Source: Powellomyces hirtus (taxonomy: Eukaryota > Chytridiomycota > Chytridiomycetes > Spizellomycetales > Powellomycetaceae). Taken from it: a DNA stretch of 64,000 nt. Position 1 is the stretch's first letter. The number at the start of each line of letters is the position of its first letter. A program made the translations under genes and the position numbers. This document shows, piece after piece, positions 21,072 to 33,297 of this stretch. Location of the stretch: contig JAHLKG010000013.1 in NCBI GenBank assembly GCA_025526995.1, positions 124,001 through 188,000 on the forward strand. Reading direction: 5' to 3'. A model generated the notes under the pieces. The model made no database searches, was not told the DNA's origin, and saw nothing but the letters and a program-made list of their open reading frames with translations.

Positions 21072-24000
21072 TTACTTTTGATCGAGGGATGCTTCTTGGC
21101 TCGCACTGAGCATTGCTTCCTCATCCTCCTTCTTCCACCAACCGAGCACAACGCCCAGCCCGCCTTCGCTGAGTTTTCTCCGAAACGTGTCGGTTTTCTC
21201 ACTCAGCCGCCGTCCACCAGGGCTTTTGCCGTCCGTTGCGCTACTGCGCCGACGTTCCGCTCTGGAGAGGGTGGTTGTTGTGATCGGCGGTGGAGTTTTG
21301 GAGTGGGCTTCGTCGCGGCGTTTGGCATCATATTCCAAGATCACGGATGTGAGTTTGGTGGGACCTTCCGCATCTTCTCTAAGGTCTCTTTCAATTGACT
21401 GCTGCACGGAAGTGGCAAATTCCGAACCGACCGCGGATGATATCGACATGCGCCCTGACGACCAAGCAGCTTCCAAGGGCGGCGGGTTTCTCCCATTGAT
21501 GGTATCCAGCAAAACATCGCTGTTAGTCAGGGATGACTTGCCCGCATGTCTTGATATGCTACGCCCGCCGGTGGGATCTTGGGGCTCCACCACCTTGCTC
21601 AACCCGAGCAGTTGCTCTTCGGTCAAGCATGGCGGGCTCATACAGTAGCTGTGGAGGGTGACGCTGTCGCCTGGTCCTCGGATGATAATTTCGTCGTCTT
21701 GCGGCCACGGGAATTTTCCGCGTTGCAAGTCGCGGATCCCACTGATCAGTGTCCACACTTCTCTCATTTTCTCAAAGTTGACAAGTCCGTTAGCGAGGAT
21801 TTTTTGATTACCATCGTTAAGAAACGTGAGATCCTTGATGATCAGACCAAAAAACGGTAGCAGTGGTGGTTTGGTGTGATGCTCGAGCTCGCGGTACGCT
21901 TTGTAGTTTGAGCGGTAGGAGAGCTTGGCTTCCAGCTCTTCGTATGCGGTGGTCGCGCGAGAAGGCAGTTGAGCAAACGACTTTTTCAACCGACTGACTG
22001 GTGTCGTGTTCAATCCGGAAAGAATTGCCATGGCAGTGTTGAAGTTGCCCGACTCCATGCTTTTGGTGGCTATCTTGATGAACATCTCCAAAGCCTCTGT
22101 CCGCTTTTCCCGTTCCTCATAAGAACAAATCACGGTTGCGACCCAAAACCCGACGCGATTGAAGCGGTTGATGTAAGTCTGCAGATTTGCCGTACGGAAT
22201 GTCTTCATCGGAGACGTGTCCCAAATAAATGCCGTGAACTCTTCCGGTTGGATGGCCCGGAACAGCTTCGAGTCAACTAGAGTGAGTTGTTGCGCAATAC
22301 TGCGAGACGATTGAGCGAGGAAATCGAATTCGCGGAGCAGTGTTATGAGCTCGTGCGGTGGAGAGGGGGCATCAACCGGGTATGCGACTTCGGCGACTCC
22401 TCGCTGGTCAATCTCATGCTGCACAAGTGAGCGGATCTGCCCCGAATATGAGGCGTATTTAGTGGACTGCAAGAGCTCCAGAAAGGTTTGCAGTAAGCAC
22501 ATCGTGGATGCATCCATAAAATCATAAGCATGTTGTCCGACCTTTGATTGTCACAAGGCGCACACTCAGTAACCGTAAAAGACGATTGCTGTCTGACAAG
22601 CTGCACTTACCCATTTTTTTATCAATGTCACGGTCGCAAACATTTGCTCCTCGTTGGATTTCCCACCGGGATCCTGCTCTCGAGGAGCGGTGTGACATCT
22701 TCGAAAATCGTTGGTCAGGTGCTCCATTAACGCATTCGGTGATAGGAAATGGCGAAACGTCAACAGAAACGTGTCGAGATAGGTGAAGTCTAGAAAGGGA
22801 ATCAATATTGGTATGTTGCATGGGAGCCGGACGATCGAGATTTAGAATTTTATACCTGGCTCGTTCAATAAAGCGCCTATGAGCGCTTCAACTGTTCCAG
22901 CTATTATGACATAACCATTGTTGCATCGGTTTTTAATGAGCGTCTCTTTGCCATCCTTGTCCTTGGTAACAATGACTTTTGGGGTATCATCTATCATAGG
23001 GATCAACCTCTGGCATGCAAAAGGCGCAAAATATTGTCCGAGATACCTGTCAAAACATCTACGCTGGACGCTCTCGATTCTTTAGCCGGCCAAACACTCG
23101 ACAACGCCTTCTTCTTCAATGATATTTTGGACGCCATGCGCCTGGCAAAAAACCCGCATGAGATCCATGCGTGCGATGGTTTACAATGCGGTGACCACTC
23201 ACTTGAAAGATGCACTGCCAAACTTCTCTTTGTCAGGAGCGCTCCCAATACTCTCGATGCTCACTGCACGTTCCACGTCCTTGAGAGGAACGGTCAAAAG
23301 CGCCGGGCGTTCTGATTTTGAGCGCGGGCGAATCGTCCCGTTCTCTTTGAACATCGACAGGACGCTAGGACGACTTGATTGTCTGCTCAATACGGACAGA
23401 AACGGTTCCGACGTAGTCACCATGTGCCCATTCGCTGAAGCGGTTGAGCATACAGACACAACAGAAGCGCGATTCGACTGATTCTCCACTACGCTGAGGT
23501 GCGACGCCGTAGACATATGATCGCGGTTGGCTGTTGATGGGTGGTGGTCAAGCACGTTCTCTGATTTGGACCGTGCCTTTGAAATTGAGAGGTAGTCGTA
23601 TCGTATTTGATTCTTCCATTTTCTCGTCGCTGGGGGCGTGATGGCTGGTCCTGCATCATCGTCCGGCTTGGATAACTCTGGCTCGCTGGAACGATTGTGA
23701 TAGCGCGATTCGATGTAGTACTTTGCCAAGGTAGCCTTCGGTCCCGCTATATCTGTAGCGTCCACCGTCGCATGCGCTTCACCCACAGGCTGCTGACTTG
23801 CTTCATTGTCCGACCGGCTGAATAGCTCGCCTAAGCTTCTGGCCTGATGTCCTGAGGCACGACTTTTTCTTTTGAGGGCGGCTGTGTCCCTGCTAGAGGC
23901 CGACATCCGAGTCGAGTTGCGACTGGAGCCCCCATCATGTCCCTCATCTGCTTCTCTCAAGGAGCCAAGGGACCCATCTGGGTTGTCCGCTTTTGTGGGT

Positions 24001-24464
24001 TTGTTAAACGCGGTTTTGCTCTTGATTTTGATGACCACGGCAATAGCTCGTCCCAGGGCTTCGAAGATTTCGAAATACTGTCGATTGCGATGAAGTAGAT
24101 CAGGTACCAGTGGGATGAGCGCAGAGAAATATCAACGTTGCTCAGCGCTGCTCACCTGTTCGGATAGAAACTTGAATTCCCTCACCAACCCCGCTGACCC
24201 CATTTGGGAGAACGAGAACCGCTTCTTCCCTCTGTTCTGTGAGTATTTTACAATTTCTTCAACGGCGAATTCAACAATAAGAGAATCTCTGCTTTCATTT
24301 TCACATATGTGCACTCCAAGAAGATCGATTTTGATGTAGACGGATTCGTGATTGTTGCAGTATTTGGCGGTGCTGGCAGTCGGTTGTGCAAAGTATCCTA
24401 CACCGCTTTGCAGTGCTAGGAATTCTGTCATGACATCCGCTTGCTGGGGACCAGCGGAGAACAT
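21072..24464 (-). CDS. Ras-family guanine nucleotide exchange factor (CDC25 domain)
   Basis: Six exons (24156-24464, 23203-24077, 23047-23141, 22856-22990, 22611-22789, 21072-22541) sum to 1021 codons, 1020 aa. Residues about 20-115 look like a PH/PTB-fold or FERM-C lobe (SVYIKIDLLGVHICENE ... IVEFAVEEIV ... REFKFLSEQYFEIFEALG). A polar, Ser-rich linker of about 300 residues follows. The RasGEF N/REM module starts near 427 (TVEALIGALLNEP, DFTYLDTFLLTFRHFLSPN). The catalytic CDC25 domain spans about 580-830 (RFNRVGFWVATVICSYE; PPLLPFFGLIIKDLTFLNDG). The tail is basic and Ser-rich. It should load GTP on a Ras or Rap GTPase at a membrane. An upstream exon before 24464 is not excluded. Confidence 0.88.
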
Positions 24465-25177
24465 CAATGATGTCCTGCTCTATCAAGAAAACCATTTAGT
24501 TCATGCCTTGCAGCGCAAATACACAAAGCAGGTACATTTGTTGCCGAGTCCTCATTCTTGGCTGAACCTGATTTTACACCGCCTAGCGCTCTCTTGACCA
24601 GTAGCTGAGCACTACTCTCGCGAACCATAGTGTGCTCTGTGTATAGTTAAGCAATAAATCACTTTTCCCGAGTACAGTTCTAGTAGTGTCTGTGAGATGT
24701 CGCTTCCATGAAACAACAAGACTTTTGGGAGTTCGCGGTTGCGTGGCCGCGTAAATTATGCCAATATGACCAGCTACTGCCCTTTGTGAGAATTCGATTA
24801 GCTAAATGCGCAGACTCTTCTCAAGTTGACCATGTTAGCTCCATGGTGTTTATTTCGGGGGGTGGTGTCTCAAGTCAATGTAAGTGTGCCAAACAAAGTT
24901 ATTCCGGGGCATGGGCCGAAGCGCACCGAAAGTCCGCCTGCTTACTCATCCGCCTCTTGCGTGCTGAGTCATCAGGCCTGAAATGTTTTTGACGAGATTT
25001 GCGAAACGCGCTTTCTGTGAGCGATTTTGAAGGGTGAGAAGTGTGAAGGACATCCATCCATCCATCCATCCATCCATCCATCCATCCATCCATCGGTCGA
25101 CGAAGTTCCCCGGAACGACGAATCCTTCCATCCATCCATCCATCCGTCCATCGATCGCATAGGATCGCATCGTCGAA
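24465..25177. other. Divergent promoter region of RasGEF and NOP58
   Basis: No gene seen. Its right end holds the CATC tetranucleotide arrays that form the NOP58 leader. Confidence 0.5.
25051..25094 (+). repeat. (CATC)11 microsatellite
   Basis: Perfect tetranucleotide array of 44 bp, followed by a second shorter array at about 25127-25156. Both lie within 130 bp before the NOP58 ATG. Confidence 0.95.
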
Positions 25178-26940
25178 ATGTTGGTGCTGTTCGAAACTCC
25201 CGCCGGTTACGCCCTGTTCAAGTTGGCCGACGAAGGCAAATTGCAGAAGCCCGATGACTTGTACAAGGACTTCGAAACCGCTGACCAGGCGAACAAGACA
25301 GTCAAGCTGAAAGCTTTCTCAAAATTCGAAAACACTACCGATGCTCTGTCCGCCGTCACCGCGCTGGTTGAGGGAAAGATGTCGAAGAATTTGAAGCAGT
25401 TCCTGGTGGACGAGCTGAACGAGAAGGACCTGAAGGACCAGTTAGCTGTTGGAGACTCCAAGCTAGGTGGGTTGCATGGTCTTTTGCTAGCGGCAGATAA
25501 CCGTTGGCGGTGTGGAAGAAAAGGAATGCGTGGAGAGAAGACGAAATGCTGAGCCATTACTTTTTTCGCTTTCTAGGAAGCGCTATTGCTAAGAAGCTTG
25601 GCATCAAGGTTGTTTCCGACGCCGCGGTAAACGAGTTGATGCGTGGAATCCGATACCAGCTGTCGTCTCTGATCTCTGGACTGCCCGAATCCGACATGAA
25701 TGCCATGGTTCTGGGTCTGTCGCATTCTCTGTCTCGATACAAGCTGAAGTTCTCGCCCGACAAGGTCGACACTATGATCATCCAGGCGATTGCACTTTTG
25801 GACGATTTGGACAAAGAACTTAACACATACGCGATGAGAGTGAAGGAATGGTACGGCTGGCACTTCCCGGAAATGGGCAAGATTATTGTGGACAACCTGG
25901 CGTACTCCCGTGTCATCAAATTCATGGGTTTCCGAAGCAACTGCGAGGAGACTGACTTGTCCGAAATTCTGCCTGAGGAACTGGAGAGTGAGCTGAAGGA
26001 GGCTGCCAAGATTTCCATGGGTACCGAAATCAGCGACGAAGATATTGAGAACATCACTTTGCTGTGTGACCAGATCATCTCCATCTCCGAATACCGCACA
26101 CAGCTATATGAGTACCTTAAGAACCGTATGGCTGCCATCGCCCCCAACTTGACCTGCCTGGTCGGAGAGCTTGTTGGTGCCCGTCTCATTGCGCACGCCG
26201 GATCCCTGCTCAACCTCGCCAAGCAGCCTGCCTCCACCGTCCAGATTCTCGGTGCGGAAAAGGCCCTTTTCCGAGCGCTGAAATCCAAGCACGACACCCC
26301 CAAATATGGTCTGATCTACCACGCCTCCCTGGTTGGCCAAGCCGGACCCAAGATTAAGGGAAAGATTGCTCGTGTCGTAGCGACCAAGGCCGCTCTGTCC
26401 ATCCGTTGCGATGCTCTTGGTGACATAGACACACCAAACGTCGGTATCGAGGCTCGGGCAAAGGTGGAAGCGCGGTTGAGACAACTGGAAGGCAAAGCTG
26501 TACGCGCAGTCAATTCCTCGTCAGCCAAAGGAAAGCCAGCACAGAAGAAATACGAATTCGCTGCTGGTGCTTCATACAACGCTGCATCTGACGCTGTGGC
26601 GACTCCATCCAAGAAGCGAAAGACAGATGAGGAGGAGGAATCACCAGCGGAGGTACCCTCTCCGGAAGCCAAGACGCCAAAGGACAAGAAAGACAAGAAG
26701 GAAAAGAAGGTGAAGAAGGAGAAGAAGGAGAAGAAGGAGAAGGACGCCGAGCCAATAGGTATCTAATGAGACTGATGATATTCGATGATATAAACTTTTG
26801 CTGACCCATCACCTTTTTTTCTAGCAGAAGAGCCAGAAAAGAAGAAAAAGCGAAAGATTTCCGAGGCTGCGGAAGACGCAGAGGCCCCTGTGGAGGACGG
26901 CGAAAAGAAGAAGAAAAAGAAGAAGTCTAAGAAGGAATAA
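25178..26940 (+). CDS. NOP58: Box C/D snoRNP core protein Nop58
   Basis: Three exons (25178-25466, 25577-26758, 26825-26940) give 529 codons, 528 aa. The N-terminal NOP5NT domain begins [20 protein letters not shown]. The central coiled coil with the NOSIC region is followed by the Nop RNA-binding domain ([20 protein letters not shown], then [12 protein letters not shown]). The C-terminus is the typical KKE/KKD-rich tail. Nop58 pairs with Nop56 and binds fibrillarin and C/D snoRNAs for 2'-O-methylation and pre-rRNA processing in the nucleolus. The last intron falls in the Lys-rich tail and its acceptor is a CTAGCAG tandem, allowing one Ala more or less. The start is fixed by the conserved MLVLFE. 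Confidence 0.97.
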
Positions 26941-27359
26941 GCTTTCTTCCTACTACCCCAACGCCATCATCATCTACCCTTTTTTATTTACTCCCACTGT
27001 TTCACCCGCCCCCCGCGCGGCTGGGGAACAAATCACGTTGCTAGTAAGTGACGTCCTTCATCATTCGTCAAAGAGCGACGCTAGGTAGCCAATGGTTTTT
27101 TAGATAGTCGCATTTTTAGGCATTTTTAGTGGTTTGCTTGTATCATACACTTTCTGGCATCAATTTATTTTTTCCTACATTGACTCAATATGTGGTCGTT
27201 CGCCTTCTGTATTTTGAAATGTTCCCTGTGGAGCGGGACTTACCTGAACGCGAGACCTCTGTAAGGTATCGCTAAAACGCGGGTAACACTATAGGGCCAA
27301 TCAGATTCAGTGAGGCTGTCACTACTCAATGAAGTTTGTAGGACTCACCAACGAATGCC
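26941..27359. other. Intergenic region, no gene seen
   Basis: It should hold the NOP58 3' UTR and the promoter of the next gene. Confidence 0.5.
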
Positions 27360-29499
27360 ATGTCAAAGTGTGAAGTGTACAGTCCAGCAGTTTTACCTGC
27401 TAGAAAAATCGTTCAAGTGGCGCTAGACCTGTTGCGGGGCGGCCCCGCTCAGCGACATCAGAGTCGTGAAGACGAGGGCTGGAATTGGAGGGACGACGAC
27501 GCTGCAGCTGACGAACAGGAGGGTATGACAGTGCACCAAATGATTCTATATTTTGGGTTGTCTTGCTGACTAGTCCGTTGTCATCCAGGAGAAGGTCATG
27601 GTTGGAATGTTCCTGAAGGAGAATGGGATTGGGAGGTGGGGGGATTTTACAGGGACGTTTTTAGGCGTGAGTTAGGGTCCTAAAGCAACACATGCATTCC
27701 ACAAGGCAGATTCCAAACAAGCTCCCAGTGAACGACGGCCCGTCTCGAGTTTGCTGTGCCCGTTCATGTCGCTGTCGCACGATGCGCGATATCTTGTTTG
27801 CGCAACCCCGCGCACGTTTGTGGTTTTGAAGAGTGTTGGAGGCGAATATAATTTGGCTGGACCTGGAATGATGATGCAGGATGATGGGTCAGTCCTGTGC
27901 TTTGCGGTTGTCCAGACCCGTTTCGGTAAATCATACTGACGATGCTGTATTGTTCGCAGAGACGTGATCACTGCCATATTATGTCTCCCGCTGTTTGTGC
28001 CCTCGAATCTCAAAAGCAAGTGGGTACGGCATCTGAAAGGGTTTCTCGGTTTTGCTGGAAGCTATTCTGACGCACTCTTTGACACACAATGCAGACCTGG
28101 AAGTGTGTCGATATCGGTGATTGTCGGATTCCAATCGGGATGTTTCAAGATATATGACGAGGTTCGCAATCACTGCCTACGGTGATTGTCATCACTCAAT
28201 GCTGACCCTACACATTGCAGAACGGAACTCTCCTCATGTCACATCTCCTGAATGCGAGCCCGGTCATATCGATCAAGTTGCGTACCGTCAAGTCTCTGAC
28301 TGCATTGACCAGCAATGAGCCAGATGCGGATGAAGTCCTGATTGTATACGGAGATAAGAAGGCTGTTAGCATCGACGGACCCAGTCTGTGGATGGCAGTG
28401 AAAGTTGTTGCTGGACATAAGGAAATCGGAGGTATTCGAACATAGTCAGAATGTGCCTATGTAAGAAGGGAAATGATGTTGACGCATTCGTTGACTTGCA
28501 GAACTCATGTCGATAGAGCAACCCGCGCTCACATACTCGAAATGGCAATTTCAAAGACAAAGAGAAATCCGGGACCTCGTCAGCTGCGGTCCTTCATCGT
28601 CGACCGTGATTGCCCCGCCAGCTTTCAACCCAGTCACGGGGGAGTTTGCATCAACGCGTCAAAGCGCGAGGTACATTGGAGTAGGGAGACCGATGATTAC
28701 TTTCTACGGCACCTCGGAGGCCAGCAGATCGTACTCTCTGAAGAACGTTGCCAACAAGGTCACACACGCTGTCAGCAGGTAAGGGGGCGAAAAATAGTTT
28801 ATGAGCGAGTCATGGCCGTGAATGAATGTTTAACAAAAGCTTCTCAGTGTGTTCTCGCTCGCCAAATCATACTGGACACCCGCCGTGACATCCCTCACCG
28901 GAGCGGTATATCCACCGTCACTTTCCGCATCATCAACGCCACCCGAACCAGCACAGCAGCAACAGCCCGACAATGTGGCGCCGGCGGTATCCGTCCCCGC
29001 TATCTGCACGCTCTCGGACCCATCCCGTCAAATCACCTCCATCACGCTGTCGCCCAGCTGTCCGAAAACCGGTCGGTGCGGTGCGCTCGCGGCGTTGACC
29101 GACACGCTCGGCCGTGTCATGCTGGTGGACGTTGAAGAAGGCGAGATCATTAGGATGTTCAAAGGCGTGCGGGACGCCCAGTGTGCGTGGCTTCAAGTCC
29201 TCGACAAACACCACGATCCGGACAACGACCCGCACCACACCAACACGATACCACAACCAAAACTCCTCCTTGCCATCTACACTGCCCGCGGCGTATTGGA
29301 AATCTATCCCGTACGGCACGGCCCTCGCGTGGCGGGATTTCAGGTCGGAACCGACATGAGATTGGTGCAGACCGCCATGGGTGTCCTAGGCGGTGCGTAT
29401 GGAGGTGAAGCATCGCCAGCAACGTCCCAGTTGGCATCCTGCTTGTTGATTGGTCCCAATGGTGAAATCAAAACAGTCGCTGTTGATAAATGTACTTAG
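27360..29499 (+). CDS. Rab3GAP regulatory subunit, N-terminal domain protein
   Basis: Eight exons (27360-27522, 27589-27666, 27710-27887, 27960-28019, 28095-28161, 28221-28431, 28502-28778, 28848-29499) sum to 562 codons, 561 aa. The pattern GWNVPEGEWDWEVGGFYRDV, LSHDARYLVCATPRTFVVLK, VIVGFQSGCFKIYDENGTLL and ALTYSKWQFQRQREIRDLVS is that of the Rab3GAP2 N-terminal domain, a beta-propeller-like region. The animal subunit forms a heterodimer with Rab3GAP1, acts on Rab3 and serves as a Rab18 GEF in lipid-droplet and autophagy control. Animal Rab3GAP2 is about 1390 aa. Here the frame stops after the N-terminal domain (LLIGPNGEIKTVAVDKCT), so the C-terminal half is missing. It is convergent with the amidase. 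Confidence 0.8.
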
Positions 29500-29931
29500 G
29501 CTATGCATTCCCCGCCCTTCTCTACTCACGCTGCACTCCCCAATGCATCATCTACTGTCATTGCAAGATTGTTCCTTTGCATATTTTCTTGAAGGGTATT
29601 GGCAACGTCCCCAACACTATTGAATGCGATCAAGTATAATATTCACTGCTCCAGTGGACTACAAACAAAAACCTATTTCATTCAATAAGGAAACATATTT
29701 AAGAGTTTCGAAGCTGTGGGGGGAAACATCCCATATACGCCATGAAAGAAGCCGAAAATCCATGCTAGACCCAATCTACATAGTGCATCCTCATGATGCG
29801 GGATGCGGCAGACGACAAGTGGAGGTATGCCCGATTGCTGTATGGCACCCAAACTCTACTCTGACATATTCTCACTATGCAAACGCGTCTGGCGCGCGAG
29901 ACCGTTAACACTCTATTTATCCTCGCCTATG
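29500..29931. other. Convergent intergenic region, no gene seen
   Basis: It lies between the 3' ends of the Rab3GAP2-like and amidase genes; only short frames. Confidence 0.5.
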
Positions 29932-32891
29932 CTACTTCTTTGGCGCCAGCAAGTCCCAGTGCACAAGCGGTTTCCGACGGGTCTCCCCCAACGCGTCTTC
30001 CGAGGCATATGCGATGCGCATCAGCAGGGCTTCGTCCCACCATTTAGCTTGCAGTTGCAGGCCGATGGGAAGGCCTTGTGCAGTGTAGCCCGCGGGGACG
30101 GAGATGGCGGGGAGGCCACACAGGTTTGCTGCGACTGTCAACCAAAGAAGGGGTGTTAAAGCCAGACTCTCCTCAAACTGAAGCCGAGGCGCGTAATCAA
30201 GAATTGGTCTTGAAGAAACTCACAAATAAACCGCATAGCTTTCCCACTTGTCGTATAATCGCTCCACCCGAGCGTCAGTGCAGCATGCGGGATCCGCGGG
30301 GCCGTGCACGCCGTGGTCGGGGTCGCTAGGACATCAATGGTTTTGTACAGGTTCTTGAAAATGCGCATGGCGTGGGTGCGGACCCGGGCTGCGGTGATGT
30401 AGTCCTAGAAAAATACACCAGAACCCACGTTTAGCTACATGGTGTACTAGAATCATGGACGAGTAGGGTGTCATACGGAAGGTCTGAGTTGGCTGCTTGT
30501 GACGTGCAGAGCGGTGCGGGTGCCGTACGAGAGTTGTTTGCGATCATAGCCGGCCATGGCAGCAGCTGTTGAGAAAAGGGGCCAGGGGGTGAGCGTTCAC
30601 GTAAAATGTACAAGAGGCGTGGAACACAAAGTAAAAAACACTGGCTCTTTACCCATCTCGGAGGTGATCGTGTTGGCGTGGGCGACTCGCATGGCCTCGA
30701 GCTGCGGAATCGTCACATCTACGAGGATCGCACCGCGTTCACTAACCAAGAAGCCAACGAGATGAGCTTTACGTGGCCTTAAAGGAATTGCGGATAGAGA
30801 ATAACACTTCAAGGCATGGTCCTCACGTCAGCTGTTTCAAATGAGCGCGACAGGTCTTCACAATCTCCGGATCCGCATCGTTAAAGTACGGCGCATAAAT
30901 GCCGATGCGCAGGCCAGCGAGAGAATCGGGACCCGTAGATACAGGCGCGAGCGTGACGGGGGGTTGGCGGATGGTGGTTGCATCCTGAGAAAAATACCAT
31001 TATATGGGTCAGTTTAGGAATAAGCGGTAAGCAACGATCCGATCGCTCAAGACTCCCAACCCACACATACCGCAGAGTCAGGACCAGCCATGAGCGCGTA
31101 CTGGAGAGTAATGCAGGGGAGAGAAAGCAGCCGAAGGGGTAAGCGCACAATCAATCACCGAGCGAGACTTGGTGTAATCCCATACCCCAATGGCCATATC
31201 TGCAGCTGTTGCTGCGATGGGTCCCAGGACGCCGACGGTCGGGGCCAGCTGGAAGGCACCGTCTTCGGAGATTCGGCCCGCGGTGGGTTTGAGGCCGTAC
31301 ACGCCACAGTAGGCGGCGGGAATGCGGATACTGCCTCCCCCATCTATGACCAGTAGGTTGCAGATAAGTATACGACGGCAGTCACACCCGAAGAAGAAAC
31401 TGGGAATGGGGGAGGGGGGGGGGGTTCATTCCATACCAGCTCCCACCGCAATGGGACACAACCCGGCAGCGACGGCACTCGCCGAGCCACCCGACGAACC
31501 GCCCGTGCAGTGCTCCGGATTGTATGGATTACGCGGGGTGCCCGTGTGGGGGTTGACGTTGGTGACGTCAATGCCAATCTCGTGCATGTTGGCTTTGCCA
31601 ATCAAGAGCGCACCCGCTGCGCGCAGCTTGGAAATGGCGAATGCATCCCGCTCGGGAACGATCGAGAGGAACGAGGTGCCCACGCCTGTGAAGGAAGCAA
31701 ACACGCGGTTTCAACAAATGAGAGAGAGTGGAACCTCAATGGAAGGTCATGGATGGCGGCTGGGACTTACTGGTAATGTAACCGTGAACGTTCAGTTCGT
31801 CCTTGACGGCTGGGCGATGACCCAATCAGCAATCACGCGGCAAGAATTAGAGCCATTCAATAACCGCATCACTTACCGATGGGCACACCATCAAGAATGG
31901 ACAAAGGCTTTCCGGCCGCGTGTCGCTTGGCAGATTCTGTTATAGGAGTCTCTTGTAAGCACATGGCGGAAACGACGCGCCTTGACCTGACCCGTGACAA
32001 CGTACCACGAGCTTGTCGCAAAATGTCCTCCCCGTTGTGTTTGATGACGGCGAGGAGCGGAGGCGATTTGGCGGTATTACTGGACTCGATCGCGGCAATG
32101 ACGGCTTCCGCGACCTGGAATACAAAAAAAAAGCCACAAAGTCTGAGCTCACCTGGACCCCTTTCCCAAGAAGACCCCTTTCCCAAGGACCCCCCTCTTC
32201 CAGTGCATGAACATACCTCGATGGGTGTGACGGTTTTCTCCTTGTACGCGCGATTGTAATCAGCAACCGAGTGGAATATTCGGTTCTTCAACTTCAGACC
32301 AGCTTGCGCAAACTCCTCCATATCCCTAGCCTTTTCCTCCTCCTGTCATCAGGACACGCATCAGACATGAGTTGCCCCGCCATGCATTATGAGAAACTTG
32401 CGTTTTGACGCTCGCGTTTTTCTTACGCTTTGCTCCACGGCCGCAACGCTGGTGTCGGGGTCCGGAACCGGATAGTAGGTTGGGAAATCAGCAAAATTCT
32501 TGTTTCGCAGATAGAACAGGTTGCTGTCCGAGGCAATTTTGTAGGAGAGACCCAATGCAGAGCCGAGGTACTCGGCCACGTAGCAGAGAAACTGAAGGAG
32601 CCATCCAGATGCCGTGGCTACCAACCACACATAGGTCAATTTTACCTCCCATGGGAAGACAACAGCCTAGAGCACTCACGAGAGACGAGTGAGTGGAGAT
32701 AGTATCCATCTGCTCCAGCGACAGACGTGTCTGCTTGAACTATCTTGACGCCACGGTCCTGTCAATCACAGAGGGTGAGGCTCGTCAGCACTGTTGACCA
32801 GGTTGAAGAGACAAGATAGGAAGGAGACAATACATACTGAGGAAGACGGTGATCCAGTCTTTAAGTTATCCAGAGTGCTTTGGGAATCCAT
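29932..32891 (-). CDS. Amidase-signature hydrolase, plant FAAH-like
   Basis: Fifteen small minus-strand exons can be chained from ATG 32891 to stop 29932: 32838-32891, 32741-32758 (donor weak), 32427-32666, 32217-32342, 32006-32114, 31877-31936, 31771-31809, 31437-31685, 31186-31343, 31071-31100, 30827-30984, 30653-30741, 30477-30565, 30224-30404 and 29932-30134. They total 601 codons, 600 aa. The amidase signature is complete: AVKDELN gives the catalytic Lys, [11 protein letters not shown] the cis-Ser and nucleophile, with [20 protein letters not shown] following. A hydrophobic N-terminal segment ([20 protein letters not shown]) suggests membrane association. Length and spacing match plant FAAH (about 607 aa), which hydrolyses N-acylethanolamines, more than fungal acetamidases. 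The substrate is inferred. The second exon is the weakest part of the model. Confidence 0.85.
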
Positions 32892-33297
32892 TATGGTGGG
32901 TGGTTGGTCTTGCGTGAAATGAGCAGAATGAATGGCGAATAGAGAACACCTGCACACCTCCCAAGGCAAAGCGCGTGTGTCACCTGCGCCACCTGAGGCG
33001 TTGACCTCACCTCTATCAGATACTTTCCGTTCAATTCAACGCTCGTAGTTCCTATTGAGCGTTGGCTTATTGAGGAGCTGCACGTTTCGTGGTAAATGAT
33101 CAGGAAAGGGAGTACCAGGCAGCTCCTTGGCTTAGAGATTAATATGTTTAAATTAAGGAAATGTCGTATGCACGGAAGGTTGCTGATGAACAGACTACCA
33201 AGAATATATAATCGGCCAATTAAGCTTTTCTATGGGGGAGAGCAGGAGGGCGGGGAGGAGGGGGGCGGCGGGCATGTGCGCATAGCACGCGCCCATT
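32892..33297. other. Intergenic region, no gene seen
   Basis: It holds the amidase promoter and the COX10 3' region, with a G-rich run at about 33235-33275. Confidence 0.5.
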
